Of a DNA stretch of 64,000 bases, positions 17,528-26,777 are shown piece by piece (position 1 is the first letter of the stretch; each line of letters starts with the position of its first letter). Source of the DNA: Paludibacteraceae bacterium. GTDB taxonomy: Bacteria; Bacteroidota; Bacteroidia; Bacteroidales; Paludibacteraceae. The DNA lies in contig JAFWOU010000001.1 in NCBI GenBank assembly GCA_017509715.1, forward strand, positions 1 through 64,000, in the 5' to 3' direction. The translations under genes were made by a program, and so were the position numbers. The notes under the pieces were generated by a model. That model saw only the letters and a list, made by a program, of their open reading frames with translations, was not told the DNA's origin and did not search any database.

Positions 17528-18139
17528 ATGCTTTACCTCCAACTTTTCATATCGTTCTTTAAGATCGGGCTCTTCGGATTCGGTGGCGGATTGGCGATAC
17601 TCTCGTTGATCCAGATGGAGGTAGAGGCGCACGGCTGGATGACGCAGCAGGAGTTTGTGGATATTGTGGCCGTGAGTCAGGTGACGCCCGGACCGTTCGG
17701 CATCAACTGCGCTACGTACGTAGGTTATACCACGGCCGGAATATGGGGCAGCATACTGGCTACGACGGCTATCGTACTGCCGAGCCTAATCATCATGCTC
17801 GCTATCTGCAAAGCCTATTTCTGGCTCAGCAATAAGTTTCAGGGCAATCCGTATTACGAGCAGACGCTCCGCATGCTGCGCTTCACCGTGATCGGTCTCA
17901 TAGTTTCGGCAGCGCTGATGCTCATCAAGCCGACCAACTTCATCGACACCACCAGTTGGATTATCTTCGGCGTGGTAGCGTTGCTAACTGTATTGCCCAA
18001 TTTCATTAGTCAAAAGTCAAAAGTCGAAAGTCAAAAGGTGCCTACGGGCACTCCGATAAAAAGGATGACTGAGATTCTCAGTCATCCTATTCTGCTGATT
18101 ATCCTCGCCGGCGTGGCCGGGTACTGCATCTACCGTTAG
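17528..18139 (+). CDS. chrA: Chromate transporter ChrA, second half-size subunit
   Basis: 203 residues, paired with the preceding gene (3-bp gap). FGFGGGLAILSLIQMEVEAHGW and DIVAVSQVTPGPFGINCATYVGY are the ChrA domain signature, with PGP as usual. A heptamer array (18009-18037) plus a near-perfect hairpin (18062-18088) is inserted in frame before the last helix and encodes [20 protein letters not shown], in the same loop as the insertion in its partner. Its 3' end overlaps the convergent permease gene by 4 bp. Confidence 0.88.
   Translation: MLYLQLFISFFKIGLFGFGGGLAILSLIQMEVEAHGWMTQQEFVDIVAVSQVTPGPFGINCATYVGYTTAGIWGSILATTAIVLPSLIIMLAICKAYFWLSNKFQGNPYYEQTLRMLRFTVIGLIVSAALMLIKPTNFIDTTSWIIFGVVALLTVLPNFISQKSKVESQKVPTGTPIKRMTEILSHPILLIILAGVAGYCIYR
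18009..18037 (+). repeat. 7-bp tandem repeat (AAAAGTC type) inside the second chrA
   Basis: About four units of AGTCAAA/AGTCGAA read as Ser-Gln-Lys-Ser-Lys-Val-Glu. The same unit recurs between uxaB and uxaA and, inverted, in the CNNM gene. Confidence 0.85.
18062..18088. repeat. Inverted repeat inside the second chrA
   Basis: AGGATGACTGAGA and TCTCAGTCATCCT are exact reverse complements around a single T. It lies within the coding frame just after the heptamer array and a smaller GTGCC/GGCAC stem (18040s). Confidence 0.85.
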
Positions 18140-19941
18140 GGTAGCGGCGTCAGGGGATAAACCAGGTTGACTATCAGGATATTTGCTGCCAGAATGATCA
18201 GATTCATCAGCAGTCCTATCTTGAGGAAATCGCTAAAGCGGTAGCCGCCCGGACCGTATACCAACATATGCGTCGGCGAACCGATAGGCGTGGCAAAACT
18301 GCTGCTCACGGCAATCATCAGGGCGATGAGGAAGGGGAAGGGCTCATAGCCTAATTTCTCCGCAGCCTCGTACATGATCGGAAAGAACATCGCTCCCGCA
18401 GCGGTATTGGAGATAAACTCCGTAATGAATGTTCCGGCAAAGCAGATGGCGGTCATCACCACGATCGGGTTGGTGCCGCAGATATCCAGGATGCCCGTCG
18501 CCATACGTTCGGCGATACCCGTCTTCTGAATAGCGATACCCAGCACCGCACTACAAGCGAAGATCATCAGGATATCCCAGTTGATAGACCGCATCGCCTG
18601 CTCGGGGCTGCAGCAGCGGAAGATAAACATGGCAAACACCGCCAGGATAGCACACTGCAACAGCGGCAGTACGCCCAACGCCGAGAGCGCCACCATCGCG
18701 ATCATGACCACGCTGGACGCCAGCGTTCGCCAACTGATATTGGGTATCTCCTCCGAGTCGAAGAAATGGAGGTCACGACTCATCGCCTTGGTGTCGGCCT
18801 TCAGTTCGTTGAGGCTCTCCAGCAGCAGGGTATCACCGGCCTGGAGCACTACCTCGCGCGGCGACTGCTCGATACGATTGCCTCGACGGCTGACAGCCAC
18901 GAGCGTCAGCTTATGTTCCTTCTCAAAACCATTGCTGCCCATCGTCGTACCGATCAGGCTACTGCCGAACGTGATATAAGCCGTACGCAAGGTATGCTCT
19001 CCCCTCGTCGCATCGCTATAGTGGAACACATGATGATCGGCATTCACCAAGCCGTGGGTCTGCTCGAGTTCGAGCAGTTCGCCTATCTGGCCGGCATATA
19101 CCAGTCGGTCACCGCCCATCAGGGGTTCGTCGTCCGGCACGGGCGAGAGGATACGCTCATCATCAAAGTGGCGCAGCTCAATGAGGCTACCGCCATGCAC
19201 GGTGTTGAGTCCCAGTTCGCCTACCGTCATACCGATATGCTTGTTATCGGAGGGCACGAGCATCTCGACGGTATAGTCGCTTGCTTCCTCAAAGGCATCT
19301 TCCGGCGCCTTGCGGTCGGGCAAAAGCCGACGCATTGCGATGATCGACAGCACGCCGACAGCCAGGCAGAACAAGCCCGGGATAGTGGTGGCCAGGATAT
19401 TCATGGCCTCGCCGGTTTTCTCCTCATATAGGCCACTGATGATCAGGTTAGGCGGCGTACCGATCAGCGTACACACGCCTCCCATGCCCGAGGCATAACT
19501 AAGCGGGATGAGCAGTTTAGACGGCGAGATGCCGAGCTTCTTCGACCACATCTTGACGATGTTGACAAATAGCGCCACGACGGTGGTATTACTCAGAAAC
19601 GAACTGAGCGCCGCTACGGGCAGCATGAGTCGCGTGACGGCCTTGGTGTAGGTGTCAGGCGTTCCCAACAGGTGCTTGACGATCCACTGCAGCACGCCCG
19701 TATACATCAGGCCGGCAATGACCACAAACAGTACGCCCACGACCGCCACCGAGGTCTGGCTGATGCCCGAGAGAGCCTCCTTAGCATCCAGCACGCCCGT
19801 GACGTATAATATACCTACGGCACACAGGAATACCACATCCGAGCGCAACTTTGTAAATAGCAGGACGGTAAACATCCCCAATACGGTAATAATCGTGATC
19901 CAGGCATCCAGCCCGAATCCTAAAAATACAAACGAATCCAT
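18136..19941 (-). CDS. SLC13/ArsB-type permease with TrkA_C domains
   Basis: 601 residues. Hydrophobic blocks at ~10-200 and ~405-600 flank two cytosolic TrkA_C-like (RCK_C) domains at ~225-390 (TVEMLVPSDNKHIGMTVGELG; KLTLVAVSRRGNRIEQSP...GDTLLLES). SNTTVVALFVN and ISNTAAGAMFFPIMYEAAEKLGY are paired dicarboxylate/sulfate-symporter motifs. This layout is that of Na+-coupled anion transporters of the SLC13/DASS group annotated as sulfate or citrate permeases; the anion is not determined. Convergent with chrA (4-bp overlap); the helicase gene upstream is on the same strand. Confidence 0.88.
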   Translation of the reverse strand: MDSFVFLGFGLDAWITIITVLGMFTVLLFTKLRSDVVFLCAVGILYVTGVLDAKEALSGISQTSVAVVGVLFVVIAGLMYTGVLQWIVKHLLGTPDTYTKAVTRLMLPVAALSSFLSNTTVVALFVNIVKMWSKKLGISPSKLLIPLSYASGMGGVCTLIGTPPNLIISGLYEEKTGEAMNILATTIPGLFCLAVGVLSIIAMRRLLPDRKAPEDAFEEASDYTVEMLVPSDNKHIGMTVGELGLNTVHGGSLIELRHFDDERILSPVPDDEPLMGGDRLVYAGQIGELLELEQTHGLVNADHHVFHYSDATRGEHTLRTAYITFGSSLIGTTMGSNGFEKEHKLTLVAVSRRGNRIEQSPREVVLQAGDTLLLESLNELKADTKAMSRDLHFFDSEEIPNISWRTLASSVVMIAMVALSALGVLPLLQCAILAVFAMFIFRCCSPEQAMRSINWDILMIFACSAVLGIAIQKTGIAERMATGILDICGTNPIVVMTAICFAGTFITEFISNTAAGAMFFPIMYEAAEKLGYEPFPFLIALMIAVSSSFATPIGSPTHMLVYGPGGYRFSDFLKIGLLMNLIILAANILIVNLVYPLTPLP

Positions 19942-19977
19942 CTTCCTTTATTCGGTTCTCCTTATATACAATATATA

Positions 19978-22305
19978 TTATATACGTTCCAGTTTAGCAA
20001 AACTGAGCAAGAGGGTTTTCGTTCCGACGCGGTCGAAGCGAATCTCTATCTTCTCGTTGCCGGTCATCTCATCCAGGTAGGTACGCTGCACGGTGCCCTC
20101 GCCGAAGACGGTATGCCGTATACGTGTGCCGGCCGGCCAGGTGGCATCATCGGTAGTCGCAGTCGTAGCGGGCTTTGGCGCAGGCGCAGCTTTGGTCATG
20201 CGCGTGGGAGCCACAGAGGGCATCGCAGGCGGTGCTGGCGGGGCAGGTCGCTGCGGGCGATCGGTCCACATATCGCTGGTGCGCCACATAGGCGTACCGC
20301 CGGCACGACCATACTGCGGCATGGCCGTCTGGCCCTCATGGCGCGAGAGGAACTGATAGTCTATCTCGTTGAGAAAGCGCGAGGGCGACGAGAACTGGGT
20401 CTGTCCGTTGCGGAAACGCTGACGCGCATAACTCATATGGCAGTGCTCCATGGCGCGCGTGATAGCTACGTAGAGCAGGCGGCGCTCCTCCTCTATCTCG
20501 GCGGGACGCACGCACATCTGGCTGGGGAAGAGGTTCTCCTCCATGCCGACGATATATACAATTGGGAACTCCAGTCCCTTGGCCGCATGGACGGTCATTA
20601 GCGTGACGCGCCGGGTCTCGTCCTTGAGATTCTGGTCCTGGTCGGTGAGCAGCGCTACTTCGGCCATGAAATCATGGATAGGCGTGAAGTCCACGCCCTC
20701 CTCCACGCGGCGATCCACCAGTTCGTGGATACCGTTGAGCAACTCCTCCAGGTTCTCGGCACGGTCGATGCCTTCGGGCGTACGATCGAGCATAGCGGCT
20801 GTGCGTACCCCACTCTCGCGCAGGATCATCTCGGCGAAGTCGTAGGCATTCATCGTGTCGGCCGCCTCCGCAAAACGCGTGACCATCTGGCCGAAGCTGA
20901 CGAGCTTCTTCATCGTGCCGGCACTGACGTTGAGTCCGGTCTCCTCGGGCGCTTGTACCACCTCCAGCATACTGAGTTGGGACAAGATGGCATGTTCGGA
21001 TATCTTACGGAGCGTCGTCTCGCCTATACCGCGTGCGGGATAGTTGATGACGCGCATGAGCGCCTCGTTGTCCTTGGGATTGATAGCCAAACGGAAATAG
21101 GCGATCGCGTCCTTCACCTCCTTGCGCTGGTAGAACGACGTACCGCCGTAGATACGATACGGTATGCCCAGTTTGCGCAGCTCGTTCTCTATGGGACGCG
21201 ACTGCGCGTTGGTGCGATAGAGGACGGCAACGTCCTCGTAGGTCTTCTCCTTGGAGCGGCGACTCTCCATTGCGATCTCTTTGGCTACGCCCAGCGCCTC
21301 GTCGCGATCAGACATATAGCCGGTCAACGTGATACGGTCGCCGGCGGGTTTCTCGGAGAAGACTTCTTTATAGATCTGGTTTTGGTTATGGTGAATGAGC
21401 GAATTGGCGGCCTTGACGATGGTCTGGGTCGAACGGTAGTTCTGCTCCAGCTTGAAGAGCCGCGCCGAACTATAGTGCTGCTGAAAACCGAGTATATTGC
21501 GTATATCGGCTCCGCGGAACGAGTAGATCGACTGTGCGTCGTCGCCCACGACGCAAATGTTGTTCTGCGGCGCAGCCAGTTGCTTGACCAGCAGATATTG
21601 TACATAGTTGGTATCCTGGTACTCATCTACGAGTACGTAGCGGAATATCTCTTGATAATAGGCCAGTACGTCCGGTTCGCGTTCAAAGAGTTCGCAGAGC
21701 TTGACGAGCAGGTCGTCGAAGTCCATGGCGTTAGCAGCCTGGAGCCGCAGCTGATACTGGCGATAGATCTTGGTCATGTCGTAGAGCCGCTCCTGCTGAC
21801 ACTCCTTCTCCCACTGCGCCCACTGCAGACTATCCTGCCGCACATAGGCGTTCTTAACGGCCGAGATACGGGCCTGCACCGAATTGGGTTTGTAGACCTT
21901 CTCGTCCAGCCCCAGTTCCTTGATGATCTGGCGCACGACGGAACGCTGGTCCTGAGTGTCATAGATCGTGAAGTCGCGCGTATAGCCGAGGCGGTCAGCC
22001 TCCTGACGCAAGATACGACTACAGATAGAATGGAACGTGCCCATCCACAGATAGCGGGCGTCGTCCTGTTTGCCATGCTCGGCAAGCAGGCGCGTGATAC
22101 GCTCCTTCATCTCGCGTGCGGCTTTGTTGGTAAAGGTGAGCGCCAAGATACGATTGGCCGGCACCCCCTGATAGAGCAGATAGGCTATCTTATAGGTCAG
22201 TACACGCGTCTTGCCCGACCCCGCGCCGGCAATCACCAACTGGGGACCTTCGCTATATTCTACGGCCGCACGCTGCGACGGATTAAGACCTTCTAACCAC
22301 TCCAT
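19978..22305 (-). CDS. pcrA: UvrD/PcrA-type DNA helicase
   Basis: 775 residues. SF1A 3'-5' helicase for repair and displacement of bound proteins. N-terminal LNPSQRAAVEYSEGPQLVIAGAGSGKT (Q motif and Walker A), LVDEYQDTN (motif II), GDDAQSIYSFRGAD (III), QNYRSTQTIV (IV), VTLMTVHAAKGLEFPIVYIVGMEE (V) and RRLLYVAITRA (VI). The last ~60 residues form the Tudor-like RNA-polymerase-interacting domain (GTRIRHTVFGEGTVQRTY), after a Pro/Ala-rich linker. Complete. Confidence 0.95.
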   Translation of the reverse strand: MEWLEGLNPSQRAAVEYSEGPQLVIAGAGSGKTRVLTYKIAYLLYQGVPANRILALTFTNKAAREMKERITRLLAEHGKQDDARYLWMGTFHSICSRILRQEADRLGYTRDFTIYDTQDQRSVVRQIIKELGLDEKVYKPNSVQARISAVKNAYVRQDSLQWAQWEKECQQERLYDMTKIYRQYQLRLQAANAMDFDDLLVKLCELFEREPDVLAYYQEIFRYVLVDEYQDTNYVQYLLVKQLAAPQNNICVVGDDAQSIYSFRGADIRNILGFQQHYSSARLFKLEQNYRSTQTIVKAANSLIHHNQNQIYKEVFSEKPAGDRITLTGYMSDRDEALGVAKEIAMESRRSKEKTYEDVAVLYRTNAQSRPIENELRKLGIPYRIYGGTSFYQRKEVKDAIAYFRLAINPKDNEALMRVINYPARGIGETTLRKISEHAILSQLSMLEVVQAPEETGLNVSAGTMKKLVSFGQMVTRFAEAADTMNAYDFAEMILRESGVRTAAMLDRTPEGIDRAENLEELLNGIHELVDRRVEEGVDFTPIHDFMAEVALLTDQDQNLKDETRRVTLMTVHAAKGLEFPIVYIVGMEENLFPSQMCVRPAEIEEERRLLYVAITRAMEHCHMSYARQRFRNGQTQFSSPSRFLNEIDYQFLSRHEGQTAMPQYGRAGGTPMWRTSDMWTDRPQRPAPPAPPAMPSVAPTRMTKAAPAPKPATTATTDDATWPAGTRIRHTVFGEGTVQRTYLDEMTGNEKIEIRFDRVGTKTLLLSFAKLERI

Positions 22306-22322
22306 ATACTAAACTAATAAAC

Positions 22323-22358
22323 AAAAAAAGAGCAGGGCGCCGAAGCACCCCACTCTTT
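22323..22358 (-). terminator. Terminator with UUCG tetraloop after the secreted protein gene
   Basis: Minus strand: AAAGAGTGGGGTGC, loop TTCG, GCGCCCTGCTCTTT, then a run of T. The UUCG loop gives an unusually stable hairpin. It lies 17 bp after the stop at 22375. Confidence 0.85.
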
Positions 22359-22374
22359 GAAATAAGAGATGATA

Positions 22375-25182
22375 TTACTTGATTACCTGACCGTTCACGT
22401 TGTAATGAACACCATTCTTGATGATTACAACGTTGCCGTTCTGGATCATCTTCACAGCCTTCTCAGCAGCCTCTACAGCGTTGATACCCTCACCAATGTG
22501 GGTGGTAACGTGATAGAGTGTGTTGTTGAGACAGAGGATGTCCATCGTAATGATAGCACGTTGTGCATCGCTTGCGTTTACAGTAACGTCCATCGAGTAG
22601 ATAGGCTTGTATTTACCACCCACTTCGATACCTGTAGCAGTGGGTAACATATCATCGTACGTGAAGGTACCAATCGGGTTGTTACCAAGCACTACGAACT
22701 GGATATAGGTGCTATCTGCAGCATAACCATAGAAGAGTGTACCGGTGTAATAATAAATCTCAGCAGCGTCTGCAACTCCCCATTCCGGGATCTCTACGTT
22801 TACAGTAGTCTCAGGAGTCGGGATACGGAAAACGAGCTTGATATTGTAGATGTTGCCATCATCTCCGGTCATCACACCTTCGATCGTGCGAGAACCATCC
22901 TCACCTTCGGTGAGTGTGAATTCACCATCAACAAAATAAACTTTTGTCGAATCAGCCTTGATGAATACATATGTGTAATCTGCATCCAGGTCAGCGATGG
23001 TATAGGTACCAGCAGCCTGCGTAGTAGAAACATTCGAGATAGAGATATCATACTCATCGTTCTCCGCCATGAACTGCCACCATCCAGCCTCAGCCACGTA
23101 GTCGGTGTACTGAACTTCGGACTCAATGTCGATGGTGATTTCCTCACCCGGTTGTTGCGGAGCATGCTTGATGTCCACGAGGTAGCAACCGGTATTGAGT
23201 TCGTGTGTAGAGTTGTAGAGTTTGTATTTACCGAACGCAATGACAGTGTCACCCACATGGATAGTGTTGCCATTCTCGTCAGCTACTTCGTTGAACTGAG
23301 CCCAAGTTTTGTCGGTCGGGTCGTAGTTCGGGATAGAAGTACGGAAGGTATCTGCATTGAGGGAGTAGCAGTTGAAGAACTCGAACTCACCCTCAGCGTC
23401 GGTAGCGTCGGCTACGTAGATATTGACAGAACCGAATTTAGCAAAGTTCGCGCCCTTGAACTCGATCTTGGTGATGACACCGCGAACGAGCACTTCGTCA
23501 TTCTCTTGGAGGCCAGCAGCGATAGCTTCAGCTACTTCGTATTGATGAACGATCGGAGCTTCTTTCTTAACAACGTTGAAGAAACCAGCGTACCAGCCGT
23601 CAACGTTACCAGCGGGGTTGAAGGTGATCTTGTAGTCACCAGCCTCGGTGATAACATAGTTGTTGTTCATTCCATCCGGGAACCAAGTAACGGTCGTACC
23701 ATCGTAACCGATTACTTTGAACTCGTCGTTAGCCGCGAAGGTAAACTCGCCCTCGTACTCACCGTTGTTGCTCGGGGTGAGCCTGTAAGCCTCATCAGGG
23801 CCCCAGACGCCCATCGAACCAGCTACATAGTAGTTGATAGAGGGGGTCGGAGGAACTTCGCCACCCGCCTCTTCAGCGGAGATGAAGTAAACTTGCGGGT
23901 TGCCTTTATAAGCAGAAACTACACCAATAATATCATACGTTTTACCAGCCTCAAAGGTATAAGCAAACTTGAAGTTATTATAGATAGTTATCGTATTTTC
24001 GCCCAAAACAGCCGGCAGACTTGTCTTGGAGTCAGCAGTAAACGCACCTTCAATGGAGAAGCCCGGAAGAATTACATATTTGTTCACGTCGCTTGCTTCA
24101 ATAACTGCAGCCTGCGAAGGAGCTGGAGCTTCACCCGGAGTAGCTACGATAGCAGCAGCTTGCGTAGCGTCAGGTTTCACCTCATATACAATATTCTGAT
24201 AAATATCTACAACACCGGCAATACCAGAGAGGACGTCACCAGCCTGGAAATTATTGGTAAAACCACTCGGCAAATAAATCAACATAGATGCGCTTCCATC
24301 CATTACCCATACATTCGCACCGTTCGAATAGGTAACGGTAACAGGGTTAAGAAGAACGGCATCGTTCTTAGCTTTCTGATATACCTCTAAGCAAGAAATA
24401 GCAGCCGGAGCCTCTTTCTTAACAGCCTCAGCAGCTACAGCCTCGGTAGAAGGATCGAAAGTGATCGTGATGGTATACTCGCCATCCTCAGCGATGCTTA
24501 CTTCATAGTTCTGAGCCGGATAAGCAACATCCCAACTGTGGTTCTTAACGACCTTGAATTGGATCGTACCAGCGGTCAGATTCAAACCATCTTTCTCCCA
24601 GGTATAGATACCGTTAGTGAGCGTCATGTCGTTAGCAGTAAGAGCAGGGTTCCAAGCCTCGCCGAAGATAGCAGCATCGTTACCTGCTACAGTGTAGGTG
24701 TCAGCAGGAGGAGGAGTTACGCCACCTTCGCCGTTGTAAGTTACGGAGATTGCAGTAACACGTGCCTGACCGTTGGTAGCAGCACCAGAGTTACCTACGG
24801 TAAATGTTGCCGATTGAACATTTTCGAAATCTACAGCAACACCAGACTCTGCTTCTACGAAAATACCTGTGTTTTGCGAAACATAGGTCAGCGTAATAGA
24901 GCTAATCGTGTAGCCCTCAGCAGCTGTAACAATCAGTTTGGCTGCACCCGTTTGATACAAACGAACCTGCTGTCCACTGGTGTAATACTTACCAGTGTTA
25001 ACATCAGTTGCATCTGTAGAAACAGTAATGACCTCATCAAGAGCGAACGGAGTAACGACGGTACCGTTTGCCCAAGAATTAGCAGTAGCCAACTCTTCAA
25101 CAGTCTTGGAAACTGTGACTTCTGTAGCCATCATGCTACCTGCGAAAAGCACGGCAGCGATCAAAGAGAATAATTTTCTCAT
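22375..25182 (-). CDS. Large secreted multidomain protein with OB-like and carbohydrate-binding-like modules
   Basis: 935 residues with a signal peptide (MRKLFSLIAAVLFAGSMMA). By eye: a beta-sandwich at ~20-155; an E-set/SusE-like module at ~165-260 and a related one at ~430-530 (YYVAGSMGVWGPDEAYRL); OB-like domains at ~262-425 (QAGDVLSGIAGVVDIYQN) and ~540-670 (NDEVLVRGVITKIEFKG); then beta-rich repeats. The tail VVIIKNGVHYNVNGQVIK resembles that of the 1911-residue protein at 51295 and probably is a sorting or anchoring tail. No catalytic motif seen, so likely a surface binding protein. Own promoter and terminator. More AT-rich than its neighbours. Confidence 0.75.
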   Translation of the reverse strand: MRKLFSLIAAVLFAGSMMATEVTVSKTVEELATANSWANGTVVTPFALDEVITVSTDATDVNTGKYYTSGQQVRLYQTGAAKLIVTAAEGYTISSITLTYVSQNTGIFVEAESGVAVDFENVQSATFTVGNSGAATNGQARVTAISVTYNGEGGVTPPPADTYTVAGNDAAIFGEAWNPALTANDMTLTNGIYTWEKDGLNLTAGTIQFKVVKNHSWDVAYPAQNYEVSIAEDGEYTITITFDPSTEAVAAEAVKKEAPAAISCLEVYQKAKNDAVLLNPVTVTYSNGANVWVMDGSASMLIYLPSGFTNNFQAGDVLSGIAGVVDIYQNIVYEVKPDATQAAAIVATPGEAPAPSQAAVIEASDVNKYVILPGFSIEGAFTADSKTSLPAVLGENTITIYNNFKFAYTFEAGKTYDIIGVVSAYKGNPQVYFISAEEAGGEVPPTPSINYYVAGSMGVWGPDEAYRLTPSNNGEYEGEFTFAANDEFKVIGYDGTTVTWFPDGMNNNYVITEAGDYKITFNPAGNVDGWYAGFFNVVKKEAPIVHQYEVAEAIAAGLQENDEVLVRGVITKIEFKGANFAKFGSVNIYVADATDAEGEFEFFNCYSLNADTFRTSIPNYDPTDKTWAQFNEVADENGNTIHVGDTVIAFGKYKLYNSTHELNTGCYLVDIKHAPQQPGEEITIDIESEVQYTDYVAEAGWWQFMAENDEYDISISNVSTTQAAGTYTIADLDADYTYVFIKADSTKVYFVDGEFTLTEGEDGSRTIEGVMTGDDGNIYNIKLVFRIPTPETTVNVEIPEWGVADAAEIYYYTGTLFYGYAADSTYIQFVVLGNNPIGTFTYDDMLPTATGIEVGGKYKPIYSMDVTVNASDAQRAIITMDILCLNNTLYHVTTHIGEGINAVEAAEKAVKMIQNGNVVIIKNGVHYNVNGQVIK

Positions 25183-25258
25183 GATGATTTGTGAATTTAG
25201 TTAAACAAAAAAGTTAGTTAATATATTGATATAATCAATGTATTTCCAAAATTCGCTG

Positions 25259-25290
25259 CAAAGTTACAAATAATTTCTGACCTATGCAAA
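25259..25290 (-). promoter_or_regulatory. Promoter of the 935-residue secreted protein gene
   Basis: Minus strand TTTG (25290-25287), 20 bases, TAACTTTG (25266-25259). The leader is about 70 nt. Confidence 0.7.
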
Positions 25291-25336
25291 CTTTTTGGAC
25301 GAAAAAAATGATTTGTATGTTCTATAACATAAAATA

Positions 25337-25370
25337 GAGAACGTGCGCGGGTGTACGCGCACGTTCTCTT
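25337..25370 (-). terminator. Terminator after phoH
   Basis: Perfect 14-bp stem AGAGAACGTGCGCG / CGCGCACGTTCTCT around a 6-base loop, followed on the minus strand by ATTTTAT. It closes the minus-strand transcript ending with phoH. Confidence 0.8.
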
Positions 25371-25373
25371 AGG

Positions 25374-26330
25374 TCATTCCTCTTTCTTTTCGACCACCGT
25401 CTCCTTGGTCTCATAAGCCTTGACGATGCGGCTCACGAGCGGGTGGCGAACGATATCCTTCTCGTTGAACGTCACCACGGCCACGCCCCGTATCTTGCCC
25501 AGCCGCTCGATGGCATCCCTGAGGCCCGATTTCTCCGAACTGGGCAGATCGATCTGAGTTAGGTCACCCGTCACGATCATCTTGCCGCCTATACCGAGTC
25601 GGGTCAGGAACATCTTGAGTTGCGCCCGCGTGGTATTCTGCGCCTCGTCCAGGATGACTACCGCGTCGGAGAGCGTACGGCCACGCATAAAGGCCAGCGG
25701 AGCTATCTGGATCACACCCCGCTCCATATACTCGGTCAGTTTGGCGCCCGGGATCATGTCTTGCAGTGCGTCATAGAGCGGCTGCAGGTACGGGTCTATC
25801 TTGTCCTTCATGTCGCCGGGCAGGAAACCCAATTTCTCTCCGGCCTCAACGGCCGGACGCGACAGGATGATACGCTTCACCTCGCGATTCTTGAGTGCAC
25901 GTACGGCCAACGCAATAGCCGTATAGGTCTTACCGCTACCGGCCGGACCTACGGCAAACAGCATATCGCAGTCCTCATATTCCTCCACCAGTCGCTGCTG
26001 GTTCTTGCTTCGCGCCAGGATCTGCTTGCCGTTCACGCCGTGCAGAATCAGGTTGTCCTGCTGAAAACCCTGCGGGTGTTCACCGTGGATGAGTTGCAGA
26101 ATCTGCTGCTCGCCCAGCACGTTATGTCGAATACAGAAGTCCTCACAAAGCCTAAGGCTATGCTCAAAGCGCTGCATCGCTTCTTCGGCGCCGGACACTT
26201 TCAGCTGGTAGCCGCGTGCCACGACACGTACATCAGGATGCTGGTTTTTAAGACAGAGTATATTCTGATTGTTGACGCCATAGAAAGTGGCGGTATCGAG
26301 TTGTTCGTTTAGTGTGATAAATCGTTCCAT
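25374..26330 (-). CDS. phoH: PhoH-like ATPase
   Basis: 318 residues. The N-terminal ~100 residues are the usual RNA-binding-like start (GVNNQNILCLKNQHPDVRVVARG). Then come the P-loop GPAGSGKTYTA, LSRPAVEAGEKLGFLPGD (PhoH signature), VILDEAQNTTRAQLKMFLTR (Walker B) and the sensor VTGDLTQIDLP. The family is linked to RNA metabolism and ribosome maturation. Its start overlaps the HSDR_N gene by 22 bp, and it is last in the minus-strand operon before the terminator. Confidence 0.93.
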   Translation of the reverse strand: MERFITLNEQLDTATFYGVNNQNILCLKNQHPDVRVVARGYQLKVSGAEEAMQRFEHSLRLCEDFCIRHNVLGEQQILQLIHGEHPQGFQQDNLILHGVNGKQILARSKNQQRLVEEYEDCDMLFAVGPAGSGKTYTAIALAVRALKNREVKRIILSRPAVEAGEKLGFLPGDMKDKIDPYLQPLYDALQDMIPGAKLTEYMERGVIQIAPLAFMRGRTLSDAVVILDEAQNTTRAQLKMFLTRLGIGGKMIVTGDLTQIDLPSSEKSGLRDAIERLGKIRGVAVVTFNEKDIVRHPLVSRIVKAYETKETVVEKKEE

Positions 26331-26728
26331 GTAGGAATACGTTGTAAGTAGTCAATTTTGTCGGTTTCAACGTGGGCAACAATGCTGGTCGGACCGTTGT
26401 GAAGCATCAGATAGGGCACCTGCAAACGGCGGTTGTAGGTAGCCACCTGGTCCAGCGTACGCTGGGTAAGCGGTACCGTCTCAGCCTTGCATTCGATGAG
26501 CATCAGCGGCTGCATCCGTCGGTCATAGACCACCGCATCGCAGCGCCGCTTGGCATCACCCACCATGATTTGCACCTCTACGGCAATCAGCCCTGCGGGA
26601 TAGCCGAACTGCTCTACGAGCATATGCAGCAATTGCTGACGCACCCACTCCTCGGGCGTCAAGCGCACCCAGCGCTTGCGCCACGAGCAGTAGATCTGCT
26701 GCTTATCGTTGAAAACTCTGGTTTGCAT
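26309..26728 (-). CDS. Stand-alone type I restriction R-subunit N-terminal-like (HSDR_N) protein
   Basis: 139 residues. A PD-(D/E)xK nuclease core is visible: EVQIMVGDAKRRCDAVVYD supplies the Asp and LMLIECKAE the ExK pair, followed by TQRTLDQVATYNR and PYLMLHNG. Bacteroidales carry single-domain proteins like this without helicase or methylase partners, and none are present here. The DNA-binding or nuclease role is inferred from the fold motif. Sits between glnS and phoH and overlaps the latter. Confidence 0.8.
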   Translation of the reverse strand: MQTRVFNDKQQIYCSWRKRWVRLTPEEWVRQQLLHMLVEQFGYPAGLIAVEVQIMVGDAKRRCDAVVYDRRMQPLMLIECKAETVPLTQRTLDQVATYNRRLQVPYLMLHNGPTSIVAHVETDKIDYLQRIPTWNDLSH

Positions 26729-26777
26729 AACTCGAACTAGGAGTCCTAGCTAGCCTAGGAATCCTAGGAGGCCTAGA
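26729..26777. repeat. CTAG-rich palindromic spacer between glnS and the HSDR_N gene
   Basis: Alternating CTAGGA/TCCTAG units (AGGAGTCCTAGCTAGCCTAG and so on), each able to fold on its neighbours. CTAG is normally scarce in bacterial genomes, and five or more copies lie in 45 bp. Confidence 0.8.
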
